Assembly (NCBI GenBank): GCA_051453625.1
Contig: JBOZIK010000001.1
Coordinates: 111,439,851 to 111,503,850 of the forward strand
DNA length: 64,000 nt
Direction of reading: 5' to 3'
Origin: Welwitschia mirabilis
Taxonomy: Eukaryota; Gnetophyta; Gnetopsida; Welwitschiales
Shown: positions 47,022-59,200 of the stretch, one piece after another
How the letters are laid out: every line of letters starts with the position of its first letter
Numbering within the stretch: the stretch's first letter is position 1
Notes under the pieces: model-generated
The model's input: the letters and a program-made list of their open reading frames with translations, nothing else
What the model was told of the DNA's origin: nothing
Databases searched by the model: none
Program-made: the position numbers and the translations under genes

Positions 47022-48170
47022 GTTTGCAATATAAGAAGATTTCAGGTTTTTAAGTGGATCATTTCTAGAATTCAGATATGTCATTGTAGTGATTGTGCAA
47101 GTAAAAGGATTATTTTATAACATCATGAGGCACCCAAGTTCTAAGTGAGCTACTCTTAAGATCCATAGAAGTTACCTTGGTGATTNNNNNNNNNNAATAT
47201 AAGAGGGTACCAGGATGACTACATCACTATTATGACCCATAGAAGCTACCTAAATGATTAGGTATGTAATTACACTAGTTTGAAACATAAGTAGGCATTA
47301 GGATTCTAACTCGGTCATCCTTAGGATTCACAAATATCACCTTGATGATTATGTATGTAAAAAGATTAGTTAACAACATAAGAAAGCATCATGTTTCTAA
47401 GTGGATCACTTCTAGGATTCATAGAAGCTATCTAAGTAATCATGCAGGTAATTACATTAGTTTAGAATAGAAGGGAGCATGAGGATTCTAACTACACCAT
47501 CCCTAGGACTCACAAATACTACCTTAGTGATCATGCTTATAAAAGATCAATTTCCAACATACCAAGATGTTATGGTTATGATTAGATCACCTCTAAGATC
47601 CATAAATTCCATCTTGATAATTGTATAGGTAAAAGGATTAGTCTGCAATATGATGAAGCACTAGGATTTTGATTAAATCATCCTTAAGACTTATAGAAAT
47701 TACCTCAGTGATTATGTAATTAATTTCATTAGTTGAGGGAATTAGGATTCTAACTAAACTAGTCCTAGGATTCATAGATATTACCTTGGCAATTGTGTAG
47801 GTAAAAGAATTAATTTGTAGCATGAGAGAACACTAGGATTCTAACTAGACCACCCTTAGAATCCAAAAAGTTATCTTAACAATTGTGAAAGTAATTTAAT
47901 TATTTTAAAACACAAGGAAAGGTCAAGTTTTTGACTGAACCATCCTTGGATTCATAAAAGTCACCTCAATTATTATGTAAGTAAAAGAATCAGTTTTCAT
48001 CATAAGTAAACATTAATGTTTTAACTAGACCACCCCTAGGATTCATAAATTTCACTTCCACAATTGTTCAAGTAATCAATTTAGTTTTCAACATAAGGAG
48101 AACACCAAGGTTCTAATAAGAATTCATATAAAAGCCACCTCAACCATCATTAAGGTACACATTAGTTACC
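47022..48170. repeat. 91-bp tandem array, part 2 (about 12 units)
   Basis: The same unit as 26,097-27,763, continuing in phase after E4. It contains a 10-N gap at 47,186-47,195. One deletion between units lets a 61-codon minus-strand frame open at 47,638-47,823; it is accidental. Confidence 0.88.
47186..47195. other. Assembly gap (10 N)
   Basis: A short N run inside the tandem array, where read placement is difficult. Confidence 0.95.
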
Positions 48171-48189
48171 AAGTGTAGTGAGACTCATA

Positions 48190-49730
48190 GAATAAAATTA
48201 TAATAAAAGGAACAAGTAATTATAACTATAAAATAAAATTATCATGTAACTAGTTAAAAGATCAGATAAATCTTTTCTTAGTAGTTAGTAACTAAGATAA
48301 CAAATACCATGATCATTATCACTTTTATAAAACTAATAAAAATTCTAGTTATATAAAGGTTAACTCTAAAAAAAGATGTCATATGGATGAAGCATACATT
48401 AACAGGTTATGGACATGTTTACATGCTAAAATTGACATTCTATACAACTTAATTAATTAATCTAGTATAGGGGGAACATTAAAAAACATTATTTTATCAC
48501 ATATTAATGTTTTTTCTCTTTTTATTATTCTTCATAAAATATGAACTTTTCCCTAACATTAGCAAAATTATTGCAGACTTTTGAAGAATTTTGTAAAATA
48601 TCAAAGGATTTTAGCACCAAATGCTGATATTATCATCTAAAACTATTAGCATCACTAACCTTTTAAGGTAGAACATCTTAAATCTCAAGTTCCTACATAA
48701 TTTTGGGATTTCATCACTATCAACTTATGGGCTAAGTTAGAAATAATCTAAAGAAAATTCTTTAGCCTGATAACAAATGCCAAAAGTAAAAGACAACATG
48801 TCGCAGTGACATGTGATGCAATGAGGATGATTAAGATGAAGAGACATGATATGTCATTTATTGGTCTCATCATCAACAGTCAAATAACATGTCATCGTTA
48901 TGTTTGCACTTGAAGATAAAAAATACTTTTTATGGCTACATTCCAAACATGTTTATAACTTCCTCCTTACATAACCACCCTTAAGTAACCCCCTTTATTA
49001 ACTTAAACCTAACCCAAGTATGATGTAACCCCCCAAGTCTTCCCTTATTTATAAAAGGGTCTTAAATTTCCATTATAAACATCTTTCATTTAGCTTAATT
49101 AGGAAATAACTAGAACCTAAAATATCATGGTTCTTTGATACTTTTTCTTGGGGAGGAAATAATTTGAGGCTAGTTGAGAAGTTCTTCTTCTTCTCCTTCT
49201 TCCTTCATGTAATGTGCAATTATTTTAGATTTAAATATAAGAATTGGTTTTAGCCCTTCTATTATTGATGCATAAATTCATTTGATATTAGTAATATCTA
49301 TGTAGGACCATTTCTAGAATTATTTTAAATGCTTTCATTGTTATTGCACATTAATTTGGCATTAGCAATATTTAGGTAGGACTAATTCTAAGTGTGTTTA
49401 TTTATTTCATTATTATTGCATAATCATTTGGCACTAGAAATTTTTAGATGGAGTTCACTTAAGTGTTAAGTGCAAGATACATGAAGAAAAGGTGGATAAA
49501 AGGATAAATTTATTGGATCCTTAGAGTATTTTCATTCCCTTATATCATCTACAAAAGATCATCTTCTTCTCAAGTATCTATATTTGAGTTTAGTTTTTCA
49601 TTGCAAGTAGGATTAATATTATATATTTTGTTTCAAATTTACTACATATATCCCTAGGGAAGAGTAATAAATAATTTTAAAATTATCTTTAAATATAGAT
49701 CACTACTATATATGATCAGATTTTGGCTCT
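48190..49730 (+). mobile_element. LTR-like region with promoter signals, partner not found
   Basis: A TATA word in TATTTATAAAAGGG at 49,048-49,061, a CTTCTT-rich leader near 49,180-49,205 and a 75-bp tandem repeat suggest an LTR promoter and R/U5 region. At 49,730 TTTTGGCTCTGGGGATA may be a damaged primer site. I see no second LTR copy in the window, so the assignment is tentative. Confidence 0.35.
49270..49450. repeat. About 75-bp tandem repeat, 2.4 copies
   Basis: Units start at 49,270, 49,345 and 49,418 with GCAyAwwwwCATTTGrcA followed by TTAGtAATATyTAGGTAGGA. Confidence 0.75.
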
Positions 49731-50329
49731 GGGGATATATTTGTGTGGTAATCTTTTTAAGAGTACATGATTTTCTTCTTGCAGTTCTTCTAGTTAGTTT
49801 TATTTTTCTAGTGGTGTGTATTGGTTCTTTTTCTAGTGATATCTAAACTAGTCCCTTTTTTTTTATAAGTATTATTTTCTTTTTCTTTTAGTAGAAGGTA
49901 CTAGTCCTTTTCTAGTAAAACCTGAACTAGCCTAAAATATTTAATTTATTATTTATTCTAATAGTTAAAAATTCAATTTTTATATTCGATATTTCATGTT
50001 ATAGGTCTAACAACTTTTCTACAGGTGTAACCAAAACCTGAGATCATGAACCAAAACTAAACCAAACCCTAATAATTTATTTTGTATGTTCTATCTTCTA
50101 TAAAAATCTATAATTTTTTATTTCTATCAGTTTTCATTTATGTAAAATTTTAAGAAAATTTTAAAAAATTTAGGTTTATTTTCCTAGATTTTAAAATTTT
50201 ACTTATAGTCATTTTAGGTTTTTATCAAAAACTTCTTAGACCATATAATCCAAAACATTTTATGATTTTCAAAAATTAAACTTTGCCTTTTTTCTAATCT
50301 TTTTACTTAACTAGACCAGCACTATCACC
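49731..50329. other. T-rich spacer, nothing coding recognised
   Basis: AT-rich sequence following the LTR-like region. It could be its leader. Confidence 0.3.
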
Positions 50330-50780
50330 TTCCCTAATTGATGTTGCTAGTATTCCCAATTTGAAGCCTCTGTAACTTGGATTGATACTGCTTATCATCT
50401 CTATGAACCTTCTAAGATTATAAAAATACTTTAACACTAAGAGAAATCTAGAAAACATGAAATATTAACCTAAACTGACAACCATTTTCTTGAATTTGAA
50501 ATATGAGTTGGGATCCTAATCTATTTTAAACATTTTTTGATTTGCAATCTACTTATTCCTATAGTTTCTAGAATTATGAATAATCTAAAAAAACTATAGG
50601 AGACTTTATTCAATTAAGATAAAGCTTTAAAGATTACCATTAACTCCATCAGTACTCAAATCAACCTCCTTACAACTTTGAATTTCAAAACCCTTATGTC
50701 AAATCATGGGAGTTTAATCCATTACCTTCCTTGACTCCTCATGATTCTTACCCTTTATATCATATCCTATATTTTATAAA
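50330..50780 (+). pseudogene. Possible gag-like relic
   Basis: The plus strand shows a coil-like segment (SRIMNNLKKL, stop, ETLFN) near 50,570-50,620. It is followed by an aromatic and proline-rich part, YSNQPPYNFEFQNPYVKSW then FNPLPSLTPHDSYPLY, near 50,655-50,760. It lies downstream of the LTR-like region, the place for gag. There is no family motif that I can name. Confidence 0.25.
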
Positions 50781-53580
50781 TATTATATACTACAATAATA
50801 AGTATATTAAGCTTTTACTCAAATGAATAATTATCCTTGTTTATGTTCTTTATCAAATAAGATATCATTTCAAAATCAACATTAACTTATAATCTTTATA
50901 ATTCACCATAAAAATAATAAAAATCATGTTAAATGATGTTATGAGAAAATCTATTCAAACATTTAAAATTTTCCATTATGTGAGGAATTAAAATCACATA
51001 AAACCAATATATTGGAAATTTCAAGAGGACATAATTACATATTTTGCCTCTTATTCACTCATTTAGGTTCATAGTAAATGTGATATGTGTACTATATTAT
51101 GAATAAATATTTTCTTCCTTGTGTTACCTGATTGATGGATTATTAGCTTATCCCAGTTTGTAAAACCCACTTGGTTGTTTAACATTAGTAGTATCAATGG
51201 TCTAAGCAATAGCACTAACCCTTTTAACTAGTTTAACTTTAATAAAGTCTAAGCATTTTAGAATAACCCATAAATAAAATATTAAAAGTCATTCATTTTT
51301 AATAACAATTTTACTAATTAATAGATAGACATTATTAATAACAAATTAATATAAATAGAATACTTATAACCTTAAAATATATTAATTTACTAAGGTTTAG
51401 GAGTTAAATATGTAAAAATTTAAGTTTAAATAAACCATTAACTAACCATATGCTAGTATGTTAGAAAAAATCTATAATGAAGTGTTATAAGATCTAGCTT
51501 GAAATTTAAGTATTTTACACTATTTATGTACCTTATTAATAGTTTAATTAACGGAAAAAACAAACTAAAAATCCTTGATCAGTGTGGCCAAATTCTTGAA
51601 AATTTTCTACTTTATAGATTTCAACTAAGTTTACATATTCAAAGTCATCCATAATTTTCTTTTTTAGTAAATTACATACTTGTAACTTTGTATCCATCTT
51701 ATAAAATGACATCTATACTACTTTATTTTCATAGTTCATTAGAGAATCAAAAGATTTAGTTTTCTGTCATCTGTCTAGAATATAGTAAAATTTATCTACA
51801 TATATTAAATAATTTTCTATTATTTCTATTACTATCATAATTAATTGATTAATAAATTACAATGTAATTTTTATTTTCTTTAGTTTCTCTTATTTAAGAC
51901 CTTCACATAGTAAGCAAGGAATTAAGTTCAAGATAATATCTTAGTATATCAAGGATTTTTCTATCTTCTTATTTCTTATAATACATAAAACTGTTATCTA
52001 ACTAGGATTTCTAAACTTAGTTGGAATCTATTCTAAATTGTATCAATGACTTGTTAGCATAAGAAGGCTCTCCTATTAATGTTCATTTTTTTCTTAATCT
52101 ACACATGCATTTAAGGAATTTAGAATTATATCATACTTTTTTTATAACATTTAAAAGTGTAATATTAACTTGTACTTCTTTAAAGATTTATAGATATTTT
52201 TACTTAGGTTATTGTTTGTTTAATAATGTAAGGCATTTAAAAAATGGGTATTTTTATAATTTCCAGTGTCTAAATCTATTAAATTCATCCTCTTTATGCT
52301 TTTTAAATTTAAATGTGATTTTAGATAAGGGGTTAAATGCAAAAGGGTATTCTTAAGATGGTTGAATATTTTTTTCCTACTTGAATAATACTTGTAAGTA
52401 AGATATTATTGAAACTCTTAATATCTGTTGATTTCTTAATAATGTTGACACTCTTTATGTCACAGATATGTTGGGATGGAAGCTTAGCCTTTTCTCTCTC
52501 TTTAAGTATAATAACTGTGTATGTTTTTATATCTTGTAAACATTATTTCATTTTAATTATTAGATGTTTAAGGTTTTTAGCCATTTAGTTATTGATTTTA
52601 GCTTACTTATCATTAGTTTTCAATTAGATGATCATTGATAATTTTATAGTTTTTATAGTGATCTATTTAAAGGTTGATTAAGTGGTTGTGAATTGGATAT
52701 TTTATTCTATCATCTTTTCCATGAATAGCTAGGATGTTTTCTCTAATTTGGTTTGTAAGAGTGTCCATAAGTAAATAATGGTTTTTAAAGACATCTAGAG
52801 TAAAAAGATAAGCAAGAAAAAATCTTAGAGTATATTTTGAGAAAGTAATTTTATTTTTCTTCTCATTTTCAAATAAAAGCGTTTTCTTTTATAGGAAAGC
52901 ATATTCAACTAAATTTCTACCAGAGTCTTTAGTCTTTCTGAGTGTAGTATCATAGTGTCACTTAAATGTTTCCTAGTAATACCCCACTCAATGTGGAAAT
53001 AGGCTCTCTTCTCCTTTAAAAAAACTATCACGTGAGGAACTACTTCACAAAGAAGTATTCATATTTTACTACACATCTTATAGAATTGGATTCATGTATA
53101 CACAAATAGTAATGCTAGAAAAAATTGTACTTTACATCTTGTAGTACTAGAAAACATTATACTATATATCTTGTAGCACTAGGATTAATAAAGGATTTTC
53201 ATAGTAAATTTGAAAGTCAAACAAAGCTGGATATCTATAATGTGATGATTACATCAACTCATAATCAATATTATATTAGATTAAAAGTACTAAAATTTTT
53301 TCTACAAGTGGTTTAGTTAGGATATTAGTAGTTTGTTTTATGATTAGATAACATACTAGTATAATTACTTTTTTATATAAGTTCCTTAATTTCATAAATT
53401 CCAACATAAAAATATTTTATTCTATTATGGTACACTAGATTATTTCTTATGCATATAGTTAATTAATTATTAATAAAGATCTTAGTTTCTTTTGGCTACT
53501 TTAAGTTCATTTATTTTAAACATTTTCTTAGTAATTCAATATCTCTATAGGATTCTAATGTAGTTATATATTCTACTCTT
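50781..53580. other. AT-rich stretch, no gene recognised
   Basis: It may include the 3' LTR of the copia relic to its right. Only a 34-bp duplication at 53,114-53,181 stands out (two copies of CTAGAAAA..ATT followed by a TCTTGTAG word). Confidence 0.35.
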
Positions 53581-56500
53581 ATAAAGTATCAAGCTATCAC
53601 TCTCAGATGTTTAGATTGCCAAGATAATGATGATGATTCTAAAAACATGGCATATCCTGATGTTGATAAGGAACCTTCTAAGTCATTAGTAAAATTAGAG
53701 CCAAAGTATATTTTGAGAGAAATTTGATAGTTTTTCTTATACATAAGACCTAAGTCTTTTGTCCTCTTCAAATATCTTAGCGCTCTTATAACAATGTTTA
53801 AATGACTAATGTTAAACATGTGAAGATATCTAGAAATGACACCAATCTTATATGAGATATTAGATCTAGTATTGGCAACACAAATGAGACTATCAACTAT
53901 TCTTTTGTATTTGTTTTTATTTTCTAATTTAAAGTTTTCATGAGCATTAAGTTTTAAATTCTATTCCAAAGTACAATACTTTCTTCAGCATTTTTCAATC
54001 TAAGTTTCTAAATCAAGTTTCTAGTGCACTTTCTTTGAGATAGGAAGATTTCATTATTTCTTTTCTTAGTTTCTACATAAAGTTAAATTATAGCTAATTC
54101 TTAATTAAAAATTTTAAATTCCTTCCTTAAAGAAATATTTGTATGATTTACATCTACTTCATTAGTACTAGTTATTAACATGTCATCTACATAAATTAGC
54201 ATATATATAGATTTGTATCCATCCGATTTGATGAATAGTATGGCATCCACATCCTTATAATTAATGGTTTAAATCCAATAGTATTTAAGTAGCTATTCAG
54301 TTGAGTATACCATTCTTTTAAAGCTTGTTTTAGCCCATATAATGACTTAATTAGTTTTCACACTTTCTACTCTTTACTTCAAATCCCTTTGGTTACATCA
54401 TGTATGTTTTTCATTTGGGATTTGCATTAAGAAATTCAGTTATAATATTTAACTAGTACATCCTTCATTGCTTCTAATCTATTAAGTCAAGCACTATTCT
54501 AATGGTATCTCATTTAGTTATTTGTGCAAAGACTTATGTATATTCTAATTCTTTTCTTTGTCATAGGATTACAATAAGAAGATGGGCTTCATGAAATTAA
54601 AGGTTATTATTTGCTTTCTACTTTTTGCGAAAAATCCCTTTGTTAGGTAATGTAGTGTGATCCAGTAAAAGATTAATAAACTCTCATGTACCATTTTCCA
54701 CAAGCACATTATATTCTTCTTTCATGAATTTTACTCCATGATCATGAAGAATGGCATCTTTGAAAATAGGTTTGTTAACCTTTAAATATAAGGTGAAGCT
54801 GATCATCATCAATAGATGTGTAATAGCTCTACCTAGTTTCAATTTTTTTCCCTTTCATAAGTATAAATGTCTTGTAGATTAGATTTAAACTAGGTACTTC
54901 ATTTTTATTCTTGGGAGATATTATCATTCTTTCTAGGATAATATAATGAGTTACTACTAAAACTATAGCATTTTCACTAGGACAATCCAAAGCATTGCTA
55001 CTAGAACCATGTTCATATGTGCTAGGCATACAAAGAAGATCAATTCCTTTAGGTTGTATTATAGATAAACTATTTTGCTAGAAGGAACTGAGAAACTATA
55101 ACCAGTGGATACATCTCCCTCCTCAACCATAGGATATTGAGTAGTTAAACTTCGCATAGGATGAGATGAAGGAGGTAACTTAAAGAAATCAAGTTGAGAA
55201 ACATTCTATAACATTTCAAATAAGATCACATCATGAGAAACAATGATCTTATGATGTTAGAAATGTAAATGTAATATTTTTTATAGCCAATTAGATATCC
55301 CATAGAGATGTCAACTTGAGTATGTACATCATGATTGTTATGATGTTCAATGAGAATATGGACATAGCACTTACATCCAAATACATAAAGATTATTCTAG
55401 GTAGGCTTCTATCCATTCCATTTTTCTATAGGAGATACACTCTTTTTAGATGCATGATCAATGCAATTGTTGTAATAGACTCTAATACTAATGACTTCAC
55501 CCCATAAGTAGGACTTACATCCATTATAGTACATCATTAAACATGCCATGTTCATGATGGTTTAATTCAGATATTTAGCAATGCCATTCTATTGAGGCAT
55601 TTATAAGCATGTATTTAAATGATGAATGTGTTCTAAAGTGAAAAAAAAGGTCCTTCAATTAGTTGATATGTATTCTCCACCATTATTAGAATGGAAGTCC
55701 TTAATATGGTTATCAATTTTCTTTTCCACTTTTTCTTTGAAGACCTTGAAAATATCTAAAGTAAGAGATTTGGATCTATTAAAATATACCCAAGTAATAC
55801 ACAAAAAAATTTATATAAAGGATATGAATTAATAATAGCCTTGGAGTATAGGGACTAACATAAAAATATATAGATTAGTGCGAATGAATAAAAGCTTTTA
55901 ATTAGTGTACCACTTACTAGGAGAAAAGTGTTAACATGTTTCTTTATCCATTATACATGCTTCACATTGAGGAGAATCATGTGGAATGAAAGGTTGATAC
56001 TAATATTCATTCTCACACATTACAGCTAATGAATAAGAATTGGAATAACCCTCATAAGCATGCCATAAAAATAATGGGGAAATTTCTTCTTATAAAACAT
56101 GGCATGTAGTTTCACACATATTGATACATTCTTGGAGACACATCATTTTCCCATCCATGTGACTCTTTATAATAAGATTCTGAGAAGTATAAATATTATT
56201 GATGGAATTCTTTATCATGAATATAGAGTGATATTTCCTAATCAATGTAAAAAGAGAGAGAATATTTAACTCAAAGAGGGGACATATAGAACATAAGAGA
56301 GCATTCACTATGAGAAAGGTAACTAATAAATGACTATATCATGACCTTCCATAGAAAATAGAGCTTTGTTTGCCAAATATACTTGACTACGATATGTTAC
56401 AAAGTTATTAAAATAGTTATGCCTATATGTCATATGGTTAGTTATACTAGTATCCAAATTTCAAGATTCATCATGAGGTATGTTTTCATTCATACATAAA

Positions 56501-56700
56501 AAATCATAACTTTAATACATGGGATTGGATTTATTGCATTAAGAATTATCTAAAGAACTAGAATCATGAATGACTATATTTTATTTAGAGTATCTTTGAT
56601 TTTTTTCTTAATAGATACAATAATAATATGCAATATGATCTTGTATTCCACATCATATGTATTCTTTTTTTAAAAGCACTATTATTCTACTGTGATTTCA
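53580..56700 (-). mobile_element. Ty1/copia relic with zinc knuckle, integrase, RT and RNase H
   Basis: Minus strand, domains in canonical copia order. A zinc knuckle of CX2CX4HX4C type is at about 56,620-56,665, with the first and last cysteines read as Y. A pre-integrase CEACIMDKETC segment lies near 55,950-55,985. Integrase has NNGGEY (D to N) at 55,671-55,690, then MNMACLMMYY, YLWGE and NLYVFGCKCYVHI down to about 55,330. RT carries an intact YVDDMLITS at about 54,170-54,193. RNase H at 53,589-53,819 has IRALRYLKRTKDLGLMYK and STSGYAMFL followed by SLSWQSK, but the acidic residues of the GYxDxDWA motif are lost. Frameshifts and stops are scattered. LTR boundaries are not found. It was once a near full-length element and is now inactive. 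Confidence 0.82.
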
Positions 56701-57532
56701 TCTTAGGTTAAGATTGATGGAACTGAGGAGATGGATATTCTTGCTATTTCTAAGGATATTTACCCTTATCATAATGTTTGACATTAAAAGGATGTTTACT
56801 CAAAGATTGTTTATTAGAATTTTATCCAATATGATGATGTACCACTTTAAATGTAGCTTCATATGATGAGGTATTAACAAAGTTGAATATCTTTCTTGGA
56901 ATCTATAGAATCCTTATTTACTGTATCAAAGATAATTTGTAGTAGTGACCTACTACCATAAAATGAAATAAGGTAGTTATGCAAAGATTAATCCTCAAAA
57001 CAACATCTAATCAAATTGATGTAATGTATGCATACTTGATTCTTGTGGGTTAATTTTAGTAATCTTTTTCTCAATATTAGATATCTATGCAATCAATTTT
57101 TACATATTTCCTTTTTATTATGCAAGATATACATGCGTGTTATGATATTAATAAGCTCTAAATTTCATAATATAATAAAGTTGATGTAACTATTCTTACT
57201 ATGGCCTATAAAATTCTTATGCTATGAAGCTATAGATTTCCACATAATCCTTGTTAACTTATTGTTGACAGACTTTTAATATTTTATTCCTATAGAGATT
57301 GAAGAGAAACATGTATTTTCTCAGAAAATGCCTATATCAAAACCATATATGCACATGATGGATATGAGATTGTAATGTTAATATTTCCAATCCTAATCAT
57401 CTTAAACAGTGTATCTAAGATTATCTAACATTTTAGTTGTTAAAACTAGTGTGCATAAGTCTAGTAGTATATAAAACTTTACCTTTAAGGTTTTCATAAT
57501 TGCAGTAATTGGAAGAGAGGATGATAAGTTAT
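56701..57532. other. Upstream part of the copia relic, gag side, not resolved
   Basis: This should contain gag and possibly the 5' LTR. I read no clear motif. Confidence 0.3.
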
Positions 57533-57815
57533 GAGGTATAATTAATTTTTAATGGGATTTTGCTCACATCCATAACTTAACCATAAATCTATTATTAATA
57601 CAAATAACACTTATTAACTTAAAAATAGAGAGTGATAATATAAAAATCATAATTAATTTAACTAAAATATGTTTCTCACATCTACGAGTTTAAATGTTCT
57701 TTCTAAATCCTAATGACATAAAAAATTTATCCCAAAAGAGTCACAATTGAGAGGTATAATTAATTCAAAGGAATCTTTCTCACATCCACAAGTTAAATGA
57801 TCTATCCAATCCACA
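57533..57815. repeat. Degenerate tandem repeat, three copies, period about 106-112 bp
   Basis: The words ATAATTAATT, CTCACATCCA and AAGTTAAATGATC recur at 57,533, 57,645 and 57,751 in the same order. Confidence 0.6.
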
Positions 57816-58930
57816 AAAGTGTGATAAAGAAATATAGAAATAACAAAACTAAACTCTAATGATTACATATGAAAGAAAAATACAATAATTTTATTAAAAT
57901 ATTGTTATATGAACATTGTAAATTTTAAGGCAAGCGGCCTAAATCATTAGATTATTAAATAAAAGATTATTTAATTTTAGGTCTTTCTTCTAATCTAGGT
58001 AGTAATCAGATGCTCTTCAAGAATGTGATCCTTGTCTTAAAAAAAGCAAAAAAATAATAGTTTGAATCATGTTAGTGAGGCATATAAGTCTTTAATTAGT
58101 TTTGTCTACCTAAGATAAATACCCTCCTTAAGGAAGATTATAATGTAATGTTAGTGATCTACTTATGCCTTAGACCTAGTGAATTTTAAATTTTTTACAC
58201 TTATATCCTCCTGTTAAATAAGTGATGGAATCTAAGTATGGAAATATTCATTTAATGCACCCTCAATTACTAAGGCATGTATGGAAATCTAGACCATGGG
58301 ATTCATGGGATGTTTTCTCTTAAGGAAGACACTACTCTTTGTATAGCCTAAACTACACATTTATGGTAATTAAAGACTACATAAAAAGCTCAATGGATGA
58401 CATAGCCTAACATAAATCAATCTACATAACACTTCTCATTCCTGTCACCAATTAAGGCTTGTTACTATTAAAATACATTATGTGATTAATGTGTGGATAA
58501 TTTTTAATTTGAAACCTTAAGCATTATTAAACATTCTAGAGTGGCATTAAGTGCTATAAATAAAGAGGACCAAAGACTAAAAAAATAACAGAAAAGGGAA
58601 AAAAACTTCAGAGTAAGAAAATGATCAAGTAAAAACCCTAAAGAAGACTTCTAAAAAGTAATTTTTTTTTTGTCCTTTTTAAACAATAAAATTTGCTTTT
58701 ATAATCAAGTACACCGAAACTAGGATTTTCCTTTCTCTTAAGTATAGCATCACAACATGACTTATTAGTACCTTAATATGTGTCAATTCCAAAATAAGAC
58801 CTATGATTTTTCATAACATTAACCTATTTAATTACTATATATTTATAAAATATAATAGAGGGACATTCATGAGTTTCAAACTCATCATTGTTAATAGTAT
58901 GTGTGGAAGAAAATTGAAGTATAGAAAATA
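57816..58930. other. AT-rich stretch, nothing recognised
   Basis: No coding motif, repeat or LTR pair that I can support. Confidence 0.4.
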
Positions 58931-58934
58931 TTAA

Positions 58935-59200
58935 AGAGGCACGGAATAAAAATTGGAATGCACAAAAATTAAGGTAAATAAAACACTTTTATTATTAATA
59001 AAATTTGTAAATATAATAAATTAAGGAATTATAAATAAATTATGCACATTTAATGTGACACAATTTTATATATTACATAAGGAAACATAATTCTTCATAA
59101 AATAAGTATGAATAGTTACATTATTTTGTTATGAGTAATGAACTAATTAATTAACATAGTTTTCTATGTTGTGTTATATTATTTTATGTTTCATACAATA
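58935..59200 (-). repeat. 3' LTR remnant of the short copia relic
   Basis: Aligns with 61,560-61,780. The outer TG end would be at about 59,200 (minus strand TGTATGAAACATAAAATAAT). Confidence 0.6.

Noticed and set aside
47638-47823. A 61-residue frame with two similar 30-residue repeats in the 91-bp array
   Set aside because: The unit is 91 bp, which shifts frame each time. This frame exists only because of a local deletion between two units.
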